In this document: piece after piece, positions 1-11,557 of the stretch
Layout: every line of letters begins with the position of its first letter
Position numbering within the stretch: position 1 is the stretch's first letter
Assembly: GCA_019137195.1 (NCBI GenBank)
Contig: JAGVSR010000148.1
Span: 87,675 to 151,674 of the forward strand
Length of the DNA stretch: 64,000 bases
DNA from: Alphaproteobacteria bacterium
GTDB taxonomy: Bacteria; Pseudomonadota; Alphaproteobacteria; Rhizobiales; Hyphomicrobiaceae
Reading direction: 5' to 3'
Program-made: the position numbers and the translations under genes
The notes under the pieces: generated by a model
What the model was told of the DNA's origin: nothing
What the model saw: the letters and a program-made list of their open reading frames with translations, nothing else
Database searches by the model: none

Positions 1-133
1 TGGCGAGCGTCGGCCCGCGGCCCGAGCACAGGGCCGTCATCAAGGGCCTTGCGCAAGCGGCGTGACGTCTGGCCGGCTCTCGGAGCGAGAAATCACGGGT
101 CAATTCCTTTGCAGACGGCTATGACAGCCGGGC

Positions 134-1102
134 TTGACGCTCCGACCGGTGGCCATGACTCCCGCGAAAGATGACGACCAGGACCAGACGAGCGATATGT
201 CCGGCACGCGGGCTGCCTCCAGTGTGGCCGAGCGGTCGGCGAGCATGGTCGGCCGGCTCACGGGCGAGCCGTTGGCGCCGGGGCTCTATCTGGTGGCGAC
301 GCCGATCGGCAACCTCGCGGACATCACGCTGAGGGCGCTCTCCGTGCTGGCCCGGGCCGATGTCGTCTATTGCGAGGACACGCGCCACAGCCGGACGCTT
401 CTGTCCCATTTCGCCATCAAGAGCCGGCTCGAGCCCTACCACGAGCACAACGCCTCGGAGCAGCGCCCGCGCATCCTCGCGGCGCTGGAGCGCGGCAGCC
501 GGATCGCTCTCGTCTCGGATGCCGGCACACCGATCGTCTCCGACCCCGGTTTCAAGCTCGCGCGCGACGCCGCGACCGCCGGCCATGCCGTAATCTCGCT
601 CCCGGGGCCGTCGGCGGTGCTCACCGCGCTGACCTCCTCGGGGCTCCCGGCCGACACCTTTCTGTTCGCGGGCTTTCTGCCGGCGAAGTCCGGGGCACGG
701 CAGACGCGCATCCGCGAGCTGGCAAGCGTGCCCGCAACCCTCATCTTCTACGAGGCGCCGCAGCGTCTTTCCGATTGCCTCGCAGATCTCGTTGCCGTGT
801 TGGGGCCGCGTCCGGCGGCCGTCGCGCGCGAGTTGACCAAGCTCCACGAGGAGGTATTGAGGGGCACTCTTGCCGACCTCGCGGCGCGGTTCGAGGCTGG
901 CGAGGTCAAGGGCGAGATTGTCCTACTTGTCGGACCGCCGGTCGCCGTCGAGGTCTCCGACAACGAGATCCGCGCCCGGCTAGAGGTGGCGCTCGCCACC
1001 ATGTCGTTGCGTGATGCGGCAAGGGCGGTCGCGGATGCGCTGGGAGTGGCGAAATCGAGGGTGTACGATTTGGGGCTCGCGATGGGGCGGGAGAGACGGT
1101 GA
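134..1102 (+). CDS. rsmI: 16S rRNA (cytidine(1402)-2'-O)-methyltransferase RsmI
   Basis: RsmI uses S-adenosylmethionine to methylate the 2'-OH of C1402 in 16S rRNA in the ribosomal P site. The tetrapyrrole-methylase fold is clear: LYLVATPIGNLADITLRAL at about residues 51-69, then CEDTRHSRTLL, VSDAGTPIVSDPG and LPGPSAVLTAL, which together shape the SAM and substrate sites, and IFYEAPQRL in the C-terminal half. At 322 residues it is slightly longer than usual because of a 45-residue hydrophilic N-terminal extension. The start given is TTG; ATG codons at 155 and 197 are in frame and equally possible, since no strong ribosome binding site marks any of them. A yraN-type gene, often its neighbour, is absent downstream. 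The family assignment is secure; the start is not. Confidence 0.95.
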   Translation: MTLRPVAMTPAKDDDQDQTSDMSGTRAASSVAERSASMVGRLTGEPLAPGLYLVATPIGNLADITLRALSVLARADVVYCEDTRHSRTLLSHFAIKSRLEPYHEHNASEQRPRILAALERGSRIALVSDAGTPIVSDPGFKLARDAATAGHAVISLPGPSAVLTALTSSGLPADTFLFAGFLPAKSGARQTRIRELASVPATLIFYEAPQRLSDCLADLVAVLGPRPAAVARELTKLHEEVLRGTLADLAARFEAGEVKGEIVLLVGPPVAVEVSDNEIRARLEVALATMSLRDAARAVADALGVAKSRVYDLGLAMGRERR

Positions 1103-1643
1103 TCGGTACGGCTTGCGAACACGGCACAATTCCATGCAGGCTGGCCACTTTCGGACCAGAATCCGCTCCGCGCGACGTGGCCGAGCGTCAGGGTTCGAAG
1201 CGCCGGTCCGATAGGTGAGCCCGGGGCGGGTGTCGCTCCGCTGTCGCACGCCCTCTGGACAGCCTCGCAAGTGTCCAGACGTACGGGTAAGCTGGCCCAC
1301 GGCGTTGTAGACTGCGGGTTCGTCATGGAACGGGCGCGACATGCCTCGATCGTCCCGGCGGACCTTCTAGAGCTAACGCCCGGTGTCCGCAGGCGGCTCA
1401 ATCGCCCCCGGAAACCCTGGATTTTCCTTGCACCGGAGCCCAACTTCGGCTAATAGGTCGGTGCTCATGATCATCTCAACTTGTTGAGAGTGGGCCCTGC
1501 GGGGTCCGCTCTTTTTGTTTTGGGACGGCCCGCGGCCGAGATCGTGAGCAGGCTCCCGTGACGGCACCGTCATGGCTGCCGCCTACGTCTTTTCGGGCGG
1601 CCCGCGGCCGCAACGGCACTAGAGCATCGGGCGAAGCGTCAAC
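1103..1643. other. Intergenic leader region between rsmI and rimP
   Basis: About 540 bases without a convincing gene. It contains two adjacent hairpins ending in a T tract (1474-1521) and two copies of the 13-base string CGGCCCGCGGCCG (around 1526 and 1599). A 60-codon plus-strand frame at 1271-1453 is arginine-rich, has no homology that I recognise and was not called. A promoter for the rimP operon probably lies here, but I cannot place it. Confidence 0.4.
1474..1521 (+). terminator. Intrinsic terminator with a preceding small hairpin in the rimP leader
   Basis: GAGTGGGCCC (1488-1497) pairs with GGGTCCGCTC (1502-1511) around the tetraloop TGCG. That gives a 10-pair stem, two of the pairs G-T, followed directly by TTTTTGTTTT. 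This is a good Rho-independent terminator on the plus strand. Just upstream, TCTCAAC/GTTGAGA (1474-1489) forms a second hairpin that shares two bases with the terminator stem. Because no gene ends nearby and rimP-nusA starts about 120 bases downstream, this may be an attenuator of that operon rather than a simple end-of-gene terminator. Confidence 0.7.
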
Positions 1644-2321
1644 TTGAGCGATACGGTCGGCGATACGAGCGAAACGGCAACGGACGGGACCTGCCCGGCC
1701 GCGGAAGTCGCCGTCCCGGTCGAGGGCGCGCCCGATTCCCGCTTCATTCACGAGACAGGGCTTGCCGCGGCGCTCGCAGATCTCGTCGAGCCGGTGCTCG
1801 ACGACATGGGCTTCCGCCTCGTGCGCGTCACGGTTTCGGGGCGCGACGGTAAGACGGTGCAGATCATGGTCGAGCGGCCCGACGGCACCATCAGCATCGA
1901 CGACTGCGAGGCGATCTCCAAGCAGCTGTCGCCGCTGCTCGACGTGCATGACCTCGTCTCCGACGCTTACCGGCTCGAGATTTCCTCGCCCGGCATCGAC
2001 CGCCCGCTGGTCCGCCTCTCGGACTTCGAGACCTGGGCCGGGCACGAGGCCAAGGTCGAGCTCAAGGAGCCGGTCGATGGCCGCCGCCGTTTCCGCGGGC
2101 GCCTCGACGGCATCGAGGACGGGGAAGTGAGGATGGAGGTCGAGATCGAGGGATCCGGCCCCGTGGTTCTTGGTTTTCCGGCCGCGCTCGTATCGGATGC
2201 GCGGCTGGTGCTCACTGACGATCTCATTCGCGAGGCTCTGCGCCGGGCGAAGAACAAGGGACAGTCGGGCATCGGAGACGGCTCCGAGCCCGACGACGAC
2301 ATGGAAATCGAGGGAGAGTAG
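1644..2321 (+). CDS. rimP: Ribosome maturation factor RimP
   Basis: RimP is a cytoplasmic factor needed for late maturation of the 30S subunit. The core is recognisable: [15 protein letters not shown] at about residues 48-62, then the conserved stretch containing [15 protein letters not shown], and [14 protein letters not shown], a family hallmark, followed by the C-terminal SH3-like domain. The protein has about 30 extra acidic residues at the N-terminus and an acidic C-terminal tail. The start is TTG, the only plausible initiation codon ahead of the conserved core in this frame. It is first in the rimP-nusA-ylxR-infB-rbfA-truB order typical of proteobacteria, and its stop lies 3 bases before the nusA ATG. 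Confidence 0.95.
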   Translation: MSDTVGDTSETATDGTCPAAEVAVPVEGAPDSRFIHETGLAAALADLVEPVLDDMGFRLVRVTVSGRDGKTVQIMVERPDGTISIDDCEAISKQLSPLLDVHDLVSDAYRLEISSPGIDRPLVRLSDFETWAGHEAKVELKEPVDGRRRFRGRLDGIEDGEVRMEVEIEGSGPVVLGFPAALVSDARLVLTDDLIREALRRAKNKGQSGIGDGSEPDDDMEIEGE

Positions 2322-2324
2322 ACG

Positions 2325-3980
2325 ATGGGCGTCGCCGGCATCAGTGCCAACAAGCTCGAGCTTCTGCAGATTGCGGACGCGGTGGCACGCGAAAAGTCGA
2401 TCGACAGAAAGATCGTCATCGAGGCCATGGAGGACGCGATCCAGAAGGCCGCGAAGTCGCGCTACGGGACCGAGAACGACATCCGCTGCGAGATCGACCC
2501 GCGCACCGGCGAGGCGCGGCTCTCGCGCGTCATGGCAGTCGTCGACGTGATCGAGAACGACGCGACACAGGTCCTCTTGGCCGACGCTCAGAAGCGCAAC
2601 CCCGAGGCCAAGGTCGGCGACCTCATCGCGGAAGCGCTGCCGCCGATGGATTTCGGCCGCGTCGCCGCGCAGAACGCCAAGCAGGTTATCGTGCAGAAAG
2701 TGCGCGAAGCGGAGCGCGATCGCCAGTTCGGCGAGTACAAGGACCGTGTCGGCGAGATCGTCAACGGCACTGTGAAGCGCGCCGAGTACGGCAACGTCAT
2801 CGTCGACCTCGGGCGCGGCGAAGGCATCATCCGCCGCGACGAGATGATTCCGCGCGAGAACGTGCGCCTCGGCGACCGCATCCGCGCCTACATCTACGAC
2901 GTGCGCCGCGAGCAGCGCGGACCCCAGATCTTCCTGTCTCGCGCCCGGCCCGAGTTCATGGCGAAGCTGTTCGCGCAGGAGGTGCCAGAGATCTACGACG
3001 GCGTCGTCGAGATCAAGTCGGTTGCTCGCGATCCCGGCTCTCGAGCCAAGATCGCCGTCATCTCGAAGGACACGTCCATCGACCCCGTCGGCGCCTGCGT
3101 CGGCATGAGGGGTGCCCGCGTGCAGGCCGTCGTCAACGAGCTGCAGGGCGAGAAGGTCGACATCATCCAGTGGAACCCCGACGCCGCCAGCTTCATCGTG
3201 AACGCACTCGCGCCGGCTGAGGTGTCCAAGGTCGTGCTCGACGACGACAGCAACCGCATCGAGGTCGTGGTGCCCGAGAGCCAGCTTTCGCTGGCCATCG
3301 GACGGCGCGGTCAGAACGTCCGGCTTGCCTCGCAGCTGACCGGCTGGGACATCGACATCCTGACCGAGCAGGAGGAGAGCGAGCGACGCGAGAAGGAGCG
3401 TGTGGAGCGCTCGGCCGCCTTTATGGCCGCGCTCGACGTCGACGAGTTCATCGCCTCGCTGCTCGTGGCCGAGGGCTTCGCGACGGTCGAGGAGGTGGCC
3501 CTCGTCGACATCTCCGAGATCGCCCACATCGAGGGCTTCAACGAGGACACGGCAGTCGAGATCCAGTCGCGCGCCCGGGAGTTCCTCGAGAAGCAGGAAG
3601 CCGAGCGCGATGCGCGACGCCGTGACCTCGGCGTCGCCGACGAGCTCGCAGAGGTCGAAGGCGTCACGACGGCCATGCTGGTCGCGTTCGGCGAGAAGGG
3701 AATCAAGACGCTCGAGGATCTCGCCGACTGTGCCACCGACGATCTCGTCGGCTGGACGGAGCGGCCGAAGGAGAAGGGCGCCGAGCCGACGCGGCACAAG
3801 GGTGTGCTCGACGGCTTCGAGGTGACGCGTAAGGATGCCGAGGACATGATCATGTCTGCGCGCGTTCTGGCGGGCTGGATCTCGGCGGAAGATCTTGTGC
3901 AGCCGGAAGCCCAGGAGGGCGAGGCGGTCGAGGGTGACGGCGACGGCGAGACGGGCGGCGACGCCGCTCAGGACGCCTGA
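2325..3980 (+). CDS. nusA: Transcription termination/antitermination factor NusA
   Basis: NusA binds RNA polymerase and nascent RNA and modulates pausing, termination and antitermination. Domains in order: an N-terminal RNAP-binding domain with KLELLQIADAVAREKSIDRK at residues 8-27; an S1 domain starting near GEIVNGTVKRAEYG at about 143; KH1 with VGACVGMRGARVQAVVNEL at about 255; KH2 with ESQLSLAIGRRGQNVRLASQ at about 315; then two helix-hairpin-type C-terminal repeats and a Glu/Asp/Gly-rich tail. At 551 residues it is long, as usual for alphaproteobacterial NusA. It starts 3 bases after the rimP stop, so the two are almost certainly translationally coupled. About 190 bases separate it from the next gene, and that gap holds a striking inverted repeat. 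Confidence 0.97.
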   Translation: MGVAGISANKLELLQIADAVAREKSIDRKIVIEAMEDAIQKAAKSRYGTENDIRCEIDPRTGEARLSRVMAVVDVIENDATQVLLADAQKRNPEAKVGDLIAEALPPMDFGRVAAQNAKQVIVQKVREAERDRQFGEYKDRVGEIVNGTVKRAEYGNVIVDLGRGEGIIRRDEMIPRENVRLGDRIRAYIYDVRREQRGPQIFLSRARPEFMAKLFAQEVPEIYDGVVEIKSVARDPGSRAKIAVISKDTSIDPVGACVGMRGARVQAVVNELQGEKVDIIQWNPDAASFIVNALAPAEVSKVVLDDDSNRIEVVVPESQLSLAIGRRGQNVRLASQLTGWDIDILTEQEESERREKERVERSAAFMAALDVDEFIASLLVAEGFATVEEVALVDISEIAHIEGFNEDTAVEIQSRAREFLEKQEAERDARRRDLGVADELAEVEGVTTAMLVAFGEKGIKTLEDLADCATDDLVGWTERPKEKGAEPTRHKGVLDGFEVTRKDAEDMIMSARVLAGWISAEDLVQPEAQEGEAVEGDGDGETGGDAAQDA

Positions 3981-4077
3981 GGATGCTCGTGTGGCACCTC
4001 GCAATTGCCGACCAGTCTCACGGGCTGGCTGGCCGTCGGCAACTGCGGGTCACGCGCCACACTAAGTCATTGACTTT

Positions 4078-4154
4078 GCAAGTGTCCCTTTTGGTTCGCA
4101 AATGCCACAGTGCCAGCCGCAAGTCGTCCGGCATTTGCGAACCGGGACACTTGC
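4078..4154. repeat. Long bulged inverted repeat between nusA and the ylxR-like gene
   Basis: Arm one (4078-4106) is GCAAGTGTCCC, then TTTT, then GGTTCGCAAATGCC. Arm two (4130-4154) is the exact reverse complement without the four T residues. The RNA would fold into 14 plus 11 perfect pairs with a 4-base bulge and a 23-base loop. It has no T tract, so it is not a classical terminator. The same 10-mer GCAAGTGTCC occurs once more near 1267. It could be an RNase processing site, a regulatory structure, or a dispersed palindromic element. Confidence 0.8.
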
Positions 4155-4172
4155 CGGAAGGAACGAGGTTCG

Positions 4173-4862
4173 GTGGGTCCGAGAAGCCAGCGGTTTCTGG
4201 ATGCTGAGACACCCGAGGGGCACGACGGGCCCCTCCGGCTGTGTGCGGCGACCCGCACCTCGCATTCCATTGACGAGCTGATCCGCTTCGTCGCCGGCCC
4301 TGACGGGGAGATCGTTCCCGATCTGGCACGGCGGCTACCCGGCCGCGGCGTCTGGGTGCTCGGCACCCGTGCCGCGCTGGAGCGTGCCGTGGCCGGCCGC
4401 GTGTTTGCCAAGAGCTTGAAAAGAAGCGTAAAAGTTCCGGACGACCTCGCGAACCGGGTCGAGGCCCAGTTGGTGGCCAGGGCTCAATCTGCGCTTTCAA
4501 TTGCCAACAAGGCCGGGCTCGTCGTGACCGGGGCCGCCAAGATCGACGCCACGCTCGACAAAGGCGTGGTGGCGGTTCTCGTCCACGGCTCCGACGCGGC
4601 GCCCGGCGGTTGCGAGAAACTCGATCGCAAGTACGCCGCCATCGCAAAGGCGGCCGGCCGCGAACCCATCGTCGTGACAGATTTGACGATCGAGCAAATG
4701 AGCTTGGCCATGGGTGGGGCAAATGTGGTACATGCTGCGCTCGAACCGGGTGGAGCGACCGACAAGCTCGTGAGCGAGGCTGGGCGTCTTAGGCGCTTCC
4801 GGCCTCAAGGTTCTGTATCGGCAGCCAATTTCGGCTGCCCAACACAGGTTGAAACGGATTAG
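4173..4862 (+). CDS. YlxR (DUF448) RNA-binding protein with C-terminal L7Ae-like domain
   Basis: This is the small RNA-binding protein normally found between nusA and infB. The YlxR part includes [20 protein letters not shown] followed by [12 protein letters not shown], a family signature, although the usual RxCIxxR start of the domain is degenerate here (RLCAATRTS). A second domain beginning [17 protein letters not shown] continues to [12 protein letters not shown] and resembles the L7Ae/Gadd45 RNA-binding fold often fused to YlxR in alphaproteobacteria. I chose GTG at 4173 because GGAAGGAACGAGG lies just before it; a GTG at 4110 is in frame but sits in the loop of the long inverted repeat. 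It ends 2 bases before infB and so is very likely cotranscribed with it. Confidence 0.85.
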   Translation: MGPRSQRFLDAETPEGHDGPLRLCAATRTSHSIDELIRFVAGPDGEIVPDLARRLPGRGVWVLGTRAALERAVAGRVFAKSLKRSVKVPDDLANRVEAQLVARAQSALSIANKAGLVVTGAAKIDATLDKGVVAVLVHGSDAAPGGCEKLDRKYAAIAKAAGREPIVVTDLTIEQMSLAMGGANVVHAALEPGGATDKLVSEAGRLRRFRPQGSVSAANFGCPTQVETD

Positions 4863-4864
4863 GT

Positions 4865-7702
<2,838 letters not shown>

Positions 7703-7851
7703 TCTCGACGCTGGCACGGGCCAAGGGCGACCGCAGCCGGGAGGCGCTGTCGCCTTCAGGTCTCAGTCGCACGCCGGATCGACGTGCTTCGGCAGAACGA
7801 TGACGCCTGAGGAGACCTCGCGCGGTCCGATCCCGCCGTGGTAGCGAGAAG

Positions 7852-8394
7852 ATGACATTTTCAGCAGCCTACGATTTCACCCTGGACCGCTATCGTGCGC
7901 TGATCCGGGCCCGCCGCCAGCGCAAGGGTGAGAGCGCCTGGCGCCACTACGCAGCCGTCTCGGCTCTCTATGTCCTATCCCTAGTGGCCGTGATGGCCTG
8001 GCATGGGACGCTCCCCGATGCCGCAATTTGGAGCGGTGGCGCGTGGTGGCCTGCGCTGGGAGGCCTGCTGCTTCTCTATATCCTCGTGGCCGCGATCGAC
8101 GGCGTGTTCAATCTCGCGGTTTATCCGCTCGTGTTTCGCCGCTACTCGCAGGCTAACCAGCACATCGACGTCACCATCGGGGACGACGGACTGCGCTGGA
8201 AGAGCAACACGGTGGAGGGTGCGCTCAAGTGGGCGGCTATCCAGGACGTCACGCGGCTCGACGACGCTTCCGGCGCCGTGCTCTGGATCGGCAAGATCGA
8301 GGGCTTCCTGCTTCCGGCCGACTCGTTCGAGTCGAGGCAGATCTTCAACGACGCACTCCAATTCATCGAGAGAAAGATCAGTGTCGCGCAATAA
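7852..8394 (+). CDS. YcxB-like membrane protein
   Basis: A 180-residue protein with two predicted transmembrane segments (about residues 43-62 and 70-95), then a soluble C-terminal domain with [20 protein letters not shown] and [20 protein letters not shown]. This pattern of two N-terminal helices and a small beta domain ending in [19 protein letters not shown] matches the YcxB-like family, whose role is unknown. It lies in the infB-rbfA gap, which in most relatives holds no such gene, and its 3' end overlaps the rbfA start by 14 bases, suggesting cotranscription. ATG at 7852 is the only good start. The family call rests on my recognition of the pattern. Confidence 0.75.
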   Translation: MTFSAAYDFTLDRYRALIRARRQRKGESAWRHYAAVSALYVLSLVAVMAWHGTLPDAAIWSGGAWWPALGGLLLLYILVAAIDGVFNLAVYPLVFRRYSQANQHIDVTIGDDGLRWKSNTVEGALKWAAIQDVTRLDDASGAVLWIGKIEGFLLPADSFESRQIFNDALQFIERKISVAQ

Positions 8395-8779
8395 GCCCAG
8401 TCATTCTTCCGGTCCGTCGCAGCGCATGCTGCGGGTCGCCGAGCTGATCCGTCACAAGCTCGCCGAGATGCTGACGCGCGGCGAGATCCACGACGACGTG
8501 CTGGCAGCGCACGTGGTTACGGTGCCCGAGGTGCGCATGAGCCCTGATTTGAAGCTCGCGACCGTTTACGTGATGCCGCTCGGCGGCAAGGACCGCGACG
8601 ACGTGCTCAAGGCGCTCGACCGCAACAAGCGCTACATCCGCGCCGAGATTGCGCACACCTTGAACCTCAAGTTCGCTCCTGACGTGCGCTTCCGTTTCGA
8701 CGAGACGTTCGACGAGGTAAACCGCATCGACGCGCTGCTCCACAGCGACAAGGTGCGCCGCGACGTGGAGAATAAGTAG
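8381..8779 (+). CDS. rbfA: 30S ribosome-binding factor RbfA
   Basis: RbfA is a KH-fold cold-shock protein that binds the 30S subunit and helps mature the 5' end of 16S rRNA. The family core is visible: [20 protein letters not shown] near the N-terminus, then [20 protein letters not shown], and [20 protein letters not shown] near the C-terminus. GTG at 8381 lies inside the end of the preceding gene and gives 132 residues, the normal size; ATG at 8426 is an alternative that would trim the N-terminus. It sits between infB and truB as expected. Confidence 0.94.
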   Translation: MSRNKPSHSSGPSQRMLRVAELIRHKLAEMLTRGEIHDDVLAAHVVTVPEVRMSPDLKLATVYVMPLGGKDRDDVLKALDRNKRYIRAEIAHTLNLKFAPDVRFRFDETFDEVNRIDALLHSDKVRRDVENK

Positions 8780-8909
8780 GTTGCGGCGCCTGACCCCAAG
8801 GGTCCGACGCCGCCGTTGATTGCATCCGAACGCCCTTCGTCAGGTCATCGAGCAACGGTGTCTGACCCACAGGCTCAGACACCGACACGTACACCACCAC
8901 AGGCATTCC

Positions 8910-9830
8910 ATGTCCCGACGCAAGAAAGGCGTTCCCGTCAACGGGTGGCTTGTTCTCGACAAGCCGCAAGGCCGTACGTCGACCCAGGCGCTCGCCGCCG
9001 TGAAGCGCATCTACGACGCGCAAAAGGCAGGCCACGCCGGCACGCTCGATCCGCTTGCGACCGGCATTCTGCCGATCGCGTTCGGCGAGGCGACGAAAAC
9101 CGTCTCGTTCGCCATGGACGGTGCCAAGAGCTACCGCTTCACTGTGCGGTGGGGCGAGGAGCGCACAACCGACGACGCCGAGGGCGAGGTCGTGAAGAGA
9201 AGCGACGACCGGCCTGCGCTGCCTGCGATCGAGGCGCTGCTGCCGCGCTTCGTCGGCGAGATCATGCAGGTACCGCCCCAATTCTCGGCCATCAAGGTCG
9301 GCGGCAACCGCGCCTACGACCTCGCACGCGACGGCGAGGAGGTCGTGCTCGAGGCAAGACCGATCCAGATCGACGATCTCAGGATCGTCGCGACACTCGA
9401 CGCTTCGACGACCGTACTCGAGGCCGACTGCGGCAAGGGCACCTACGTGCGTGCCATTGCCCGCGACCTCGGCCGGATGCTGGGTTGCTACGGTCACGTC
9501 ATCGAGCTTCGGCGTACCCGCGTCGGGCCGTTCTCTGAGGACGATGCCGTGACATTGGACGAACTCGAGGACGCCGCTCGCGGCGAGGGCGAGGCGAGCC
9601 TCGAGTCCTACCTGCTGCCGGTCGAGACGGCGCTGTCCGGCATCATGGGCATCCAGGTGAGTCCGTCCGACGCCGCGAGCCTTGCTCGTGGCCAATCGAT
9701 CCTGATACGCGGCCGCGATGCGCCGATCCTGTCGGGACCGGCTTATGCCGAGTGCAAGGGCCGGCTCATCGCGCTGGGCGAGATCGAGAAGGGCGCACTC
9801 TATCCGATCCGGGTGTTCAATCTCGGCTGA
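8910..9830 (+). CDS. truB: tRNA pseudouridine(55) synthase TruB
   Basis: TruB isomerises uridine 55 in the T loop of tRNAs. The N-terminus reads NGWLVLDKPQGRTSTQALAA, followed by the active-site motif GHAGTLDPLATGILPIAFGE, whose aspartate is the catalytic residue. Further on are the conserved YRFTVRWG, QVPPQFSAIKVGGNRAYDLA and KGTYVRAIARDLG. ATG at 8910 gives 306 residues, the family norm; a TTG at 8820 is in frame but would add 30 residues with no conservation that I can see. In most relatives rpsO follows directly; here two unrelated minus-strand genes intervene. Confidence 0.96.
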   Translation: MSRRKKGVPVNGWLVLDKPQGRTSTQALAAVKRIYDAQKAGHAGTLDPLATGILPIAFGEATKTVSFAMDGAKSYRFTVRWGEERTTDDAEGEVVKRSDDRPALPAIEALLPRFVGEIMQVPPQFSAIKVGGNRAYDLARDGEEVVLEARPIQIDDLRIVATLDASTTVLEADCGKGTYVRAIARDLGRMLGCYGHVIELRRTRVGPFSEDDAVTLDELEDAARGEGEASLESYLLPVETALSGIMGIQVSPSDAASLARGQSILIRGRDAPILSGPAYAECKGRLIALGEIEKGALYPIRVFNLG

Positions 9831-9886
9831 CGCTCTGGGGCCGATCGCCCCGCGCACGCCGCAGCACCACTAAGTGCCGCAATGCC

Positions 9887-9923
9887 GACACGGGCTCTCC
9901 TGCAGGTCGCGAGATCCCGTGTC
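9887..9923. repeat. Small inverted repeat downstream of truB
   Basis: GACACGGG (9887-9894) and CCCGTGTC (9916-9923) are perfect 8-base arms around a 21-base loop. There is no T tract. It lies between convergent transcription units (truB on plus, the DUF4405 gene on minus), so a role in ending either transcript is possible but unproven. Confidence 0.4.
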
Positions 9924-10071
9924 CGCGGCGGACCGCCAGAGCGTAGCGGCTCTCTAGAGAAGCGCGTCGTCGCTCTGGCTCTTTGGTTCGGTCCTGCGTA
10001 CCTCTTATCGCCAAAGCAGTACCGACTTCGAGCGACGCACGCTTGCGGTGCGCCGGGTGCCGGACGACGGC

Positions 10072-10575
10072 TCAGTCCGGGAACGCCTCGACGATTGCAC
10101 GAGTCGCCATCATGGCGGGTTTGCCGGAGGCGGACGCAATGTCGACCACGCGCTGGTCGGCCGAGCGCACCTCGAAGCCTTGGGCCTTCAAGGCCGCAGC
10201 CATCGTGTCGCTCGAGGCTCCCACGAGCTGGGCGATGTCGGCGACCCGTGCGTTCTCGATGGCCTGGAACAGGCGCGGGACCGGCTCGCGATGCTGACCC
10301 GTGAAGACGGCAGGAACGATGAAGAGCGCTGCGGCGATTGCCGTCACCGCAGCCGGCAGTGCGATGGTGCCGCGGCGGAAATATCCTGTGAAGGCCGTCC
10401 AGTTGCGCCAGACGTGGAGGCCGGCCACGGCAACGAACAGCATCGCCAGCCATTCATGCATCTCGGAGACGAGTCCCTTGCCGACGTGGAAGAACATGAG
10501 AATGCCGGAAATGGACACGACTGCGAACAAGGCAGTCGCTGCCGCCGTCGCATATTTTCTGATGATCTCGGTCAT
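10072..10575 (-). CDS. DUF4405-type membrane protein
   Basis: A 167-residue membrane protein starting at ATG 10575, with GGAGAGGG about 6 bases upstream. Helix one (about residues 9-28) is followed by MHEWLAMLFVAVAGLHVWRN with two histidines in a helix, and a third helix near 75-95. Paired histidines within membrane helices are the hallmark of the DUF4405 family, thought by analogy to small cytochrome b subunits to be able to hold heme; that is inference. A soluble tail of about 65 residues ends AFPD. Together with the DUF4239 gene upstream on the same strand it interrupts the truB-rpsO junction. I cannot assign a pathway. Confidence 0.7.
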   Translation of the reverse strand: MTEIIRKYATAAATALFAVVSISGILMFFHVGKGLVSEMHEWLAMLFVAVAGLHVWRNWTAFTGYFRRGTIALPAAVTAIAAALFIVPAVFTGQHREPVPRLFQAIENARVADIAQLVGASSDTMAAALKAQGFEVRSADQRVVDIASASGKPAMMATRAIVEAFPD

Positions 10576-10780
10576 GATTGCACCCTCTCCTTGTTGATCG
10601 TGTCGCGAGGTATCCCATCGCCTCTCTGACAAGGAGCCTGAGTGCGGGGTGTTGCGAGACTGCGAAGCGGATGTTTCTGAATATTGCTGAGCCTGCGGCC
10701 GGAGCGCGCATGAGAGCCGGTCCCACTTTTGAGATCGCTGCCGCGCCTTGCCGGAGCCGATGAGGGGCACAGTCCAGGGG

Positions 10781-11557
10781 TCAGTGCCGTGCCGCCATCT
10801 GCTCGAGGGCGTGGCGGAATGGCTCGGGCGAGATCGAGCCGTCACCCTGGAACGGAGCGTCGAAGATCACCGCCAGCGCCATCAGGTGGCCAATGGCGCT
10901 GGCGATGATGGCGGTGATCCAGGTCCGGTGACGCGTCGGCTCGATCATGGCCGCGATCAAGACCATCAACAGCAGCATGGTCAGCGTCGTGTACCAGTAG
11001 ATGGGCGGGAGCGTGACCTTGGCGGCGTCGACGCGCTCGTCCCGCAAGTCCGAGAGGTCGTCGATCTGCCGCAAGGCCTCGGTGAACATGATCTGCTGGC
11101 GGTGGCTCGTCGGCTCCACCGCCCGTAGTGTTTTGGAGACCTCGGTGTAGGCCTCGTCGGCGGCGGCACTGCGTCCACCGTGGTGCATGAGGGCCCACTC
11201 CTCGCCGGCGATGCTTTCGCCGTAGGTCACGAGATGCGGCCGTAGAACCGCTATGCCGGGATCGCCGTAGCGGGTGATCGTGCGGTCGAGGTCGTTGAGG
11301 GTGGCGGCCTCCTTGCCGACCTGCTCCTCGACGTGATGGTAGACTCGCTCTGCCTCGACGAGCGAGAGAGTGAGCAGGATGGCGACAGCCGAGGCGAGGG
11401 CGAAGAAGCCGTCCATCATCTCCGAGCCTTGGCTGCCGAGGGCCGTTCGCGGCCAGAGGCGGCGCCGGATGTAGGGCGCTGCGGCAACGGCTCCGGCGAG
11501 CGGCGCCGCGACGACCGGAAAAACGACGTAGTCCGGCAGAAGGTGCAGCCACGCCAT
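10781..11557 (-). CDS. DUF4239-like integral membrane protein
   Basis: A 258-residue protein with two transmembrane segments at the N-terminus (about residues 9-26 and 45-65), a long soluble central region rich in Glu and His (ERVYHHVEEQVGKEAATLND), and two further segments near residues 180-225 (PPIYWYTTLTMLLLMVLIAA). This two-plus-two arrangement around a helical loop matches the DUF4239 family, distantly related to bestrophin-like proteins. The start is ATG at 11557; the open frame continues upstream without conserved sequence. It is about 200 bases from the DUF4405 gene on the same strand. Its function is unknown. Confidence 0.65.
   Translation of the reverse strand: MAWLHLLPDYVVFPVVAAPLAGAVAAAPYIRRRLWPRTALGSQGSEMMDGFFALASAVAILLTLSLVEAERVYHHVEEQVGKEAATLNDLDRTITRYGDPGIAVLRPHLVTYGESIAGEEWALMHHGGRSAAADEAYTEVSKTLRAVEPTSHRQQIMFTEALRQIDDLSDLRDERVDAAKVTLPPIYWYTTLTMLLLMVLIAAMIEPTRHRTWITAIIASAIGHLMALAVIFDAPFQGDGSISPEPFRHALEQMAARH

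Noticed and set aside
1..65. Possible gene end on plus (stop at 63-65) or gene start on minus (ATG near 37)
   Set aside because: About 20 codons either way, too short to choose; nothing recognisable.
1185..1215. tRNA-like string GGTTCGAA
   Set aside because: The flanking bases do not form a T stem and no acceptor or anticodon arm can be built.
1271..1453. 60-codon plus-strand frame ending just before the rimP leader terminator
   Set aside because: Arginine-rich, no ribosome binding site and no recognisable family; its position before the terminator is suggestive but insufficient.
1476..4004. 842-codon minus-strand open frame opposite rimP and nusA
   Set aside because: It is the complement of two certain genes, lacks recognisable domains and shows the Leu/Arg/Asp/His-rich composition of antisense frames in GC-rich DNA.
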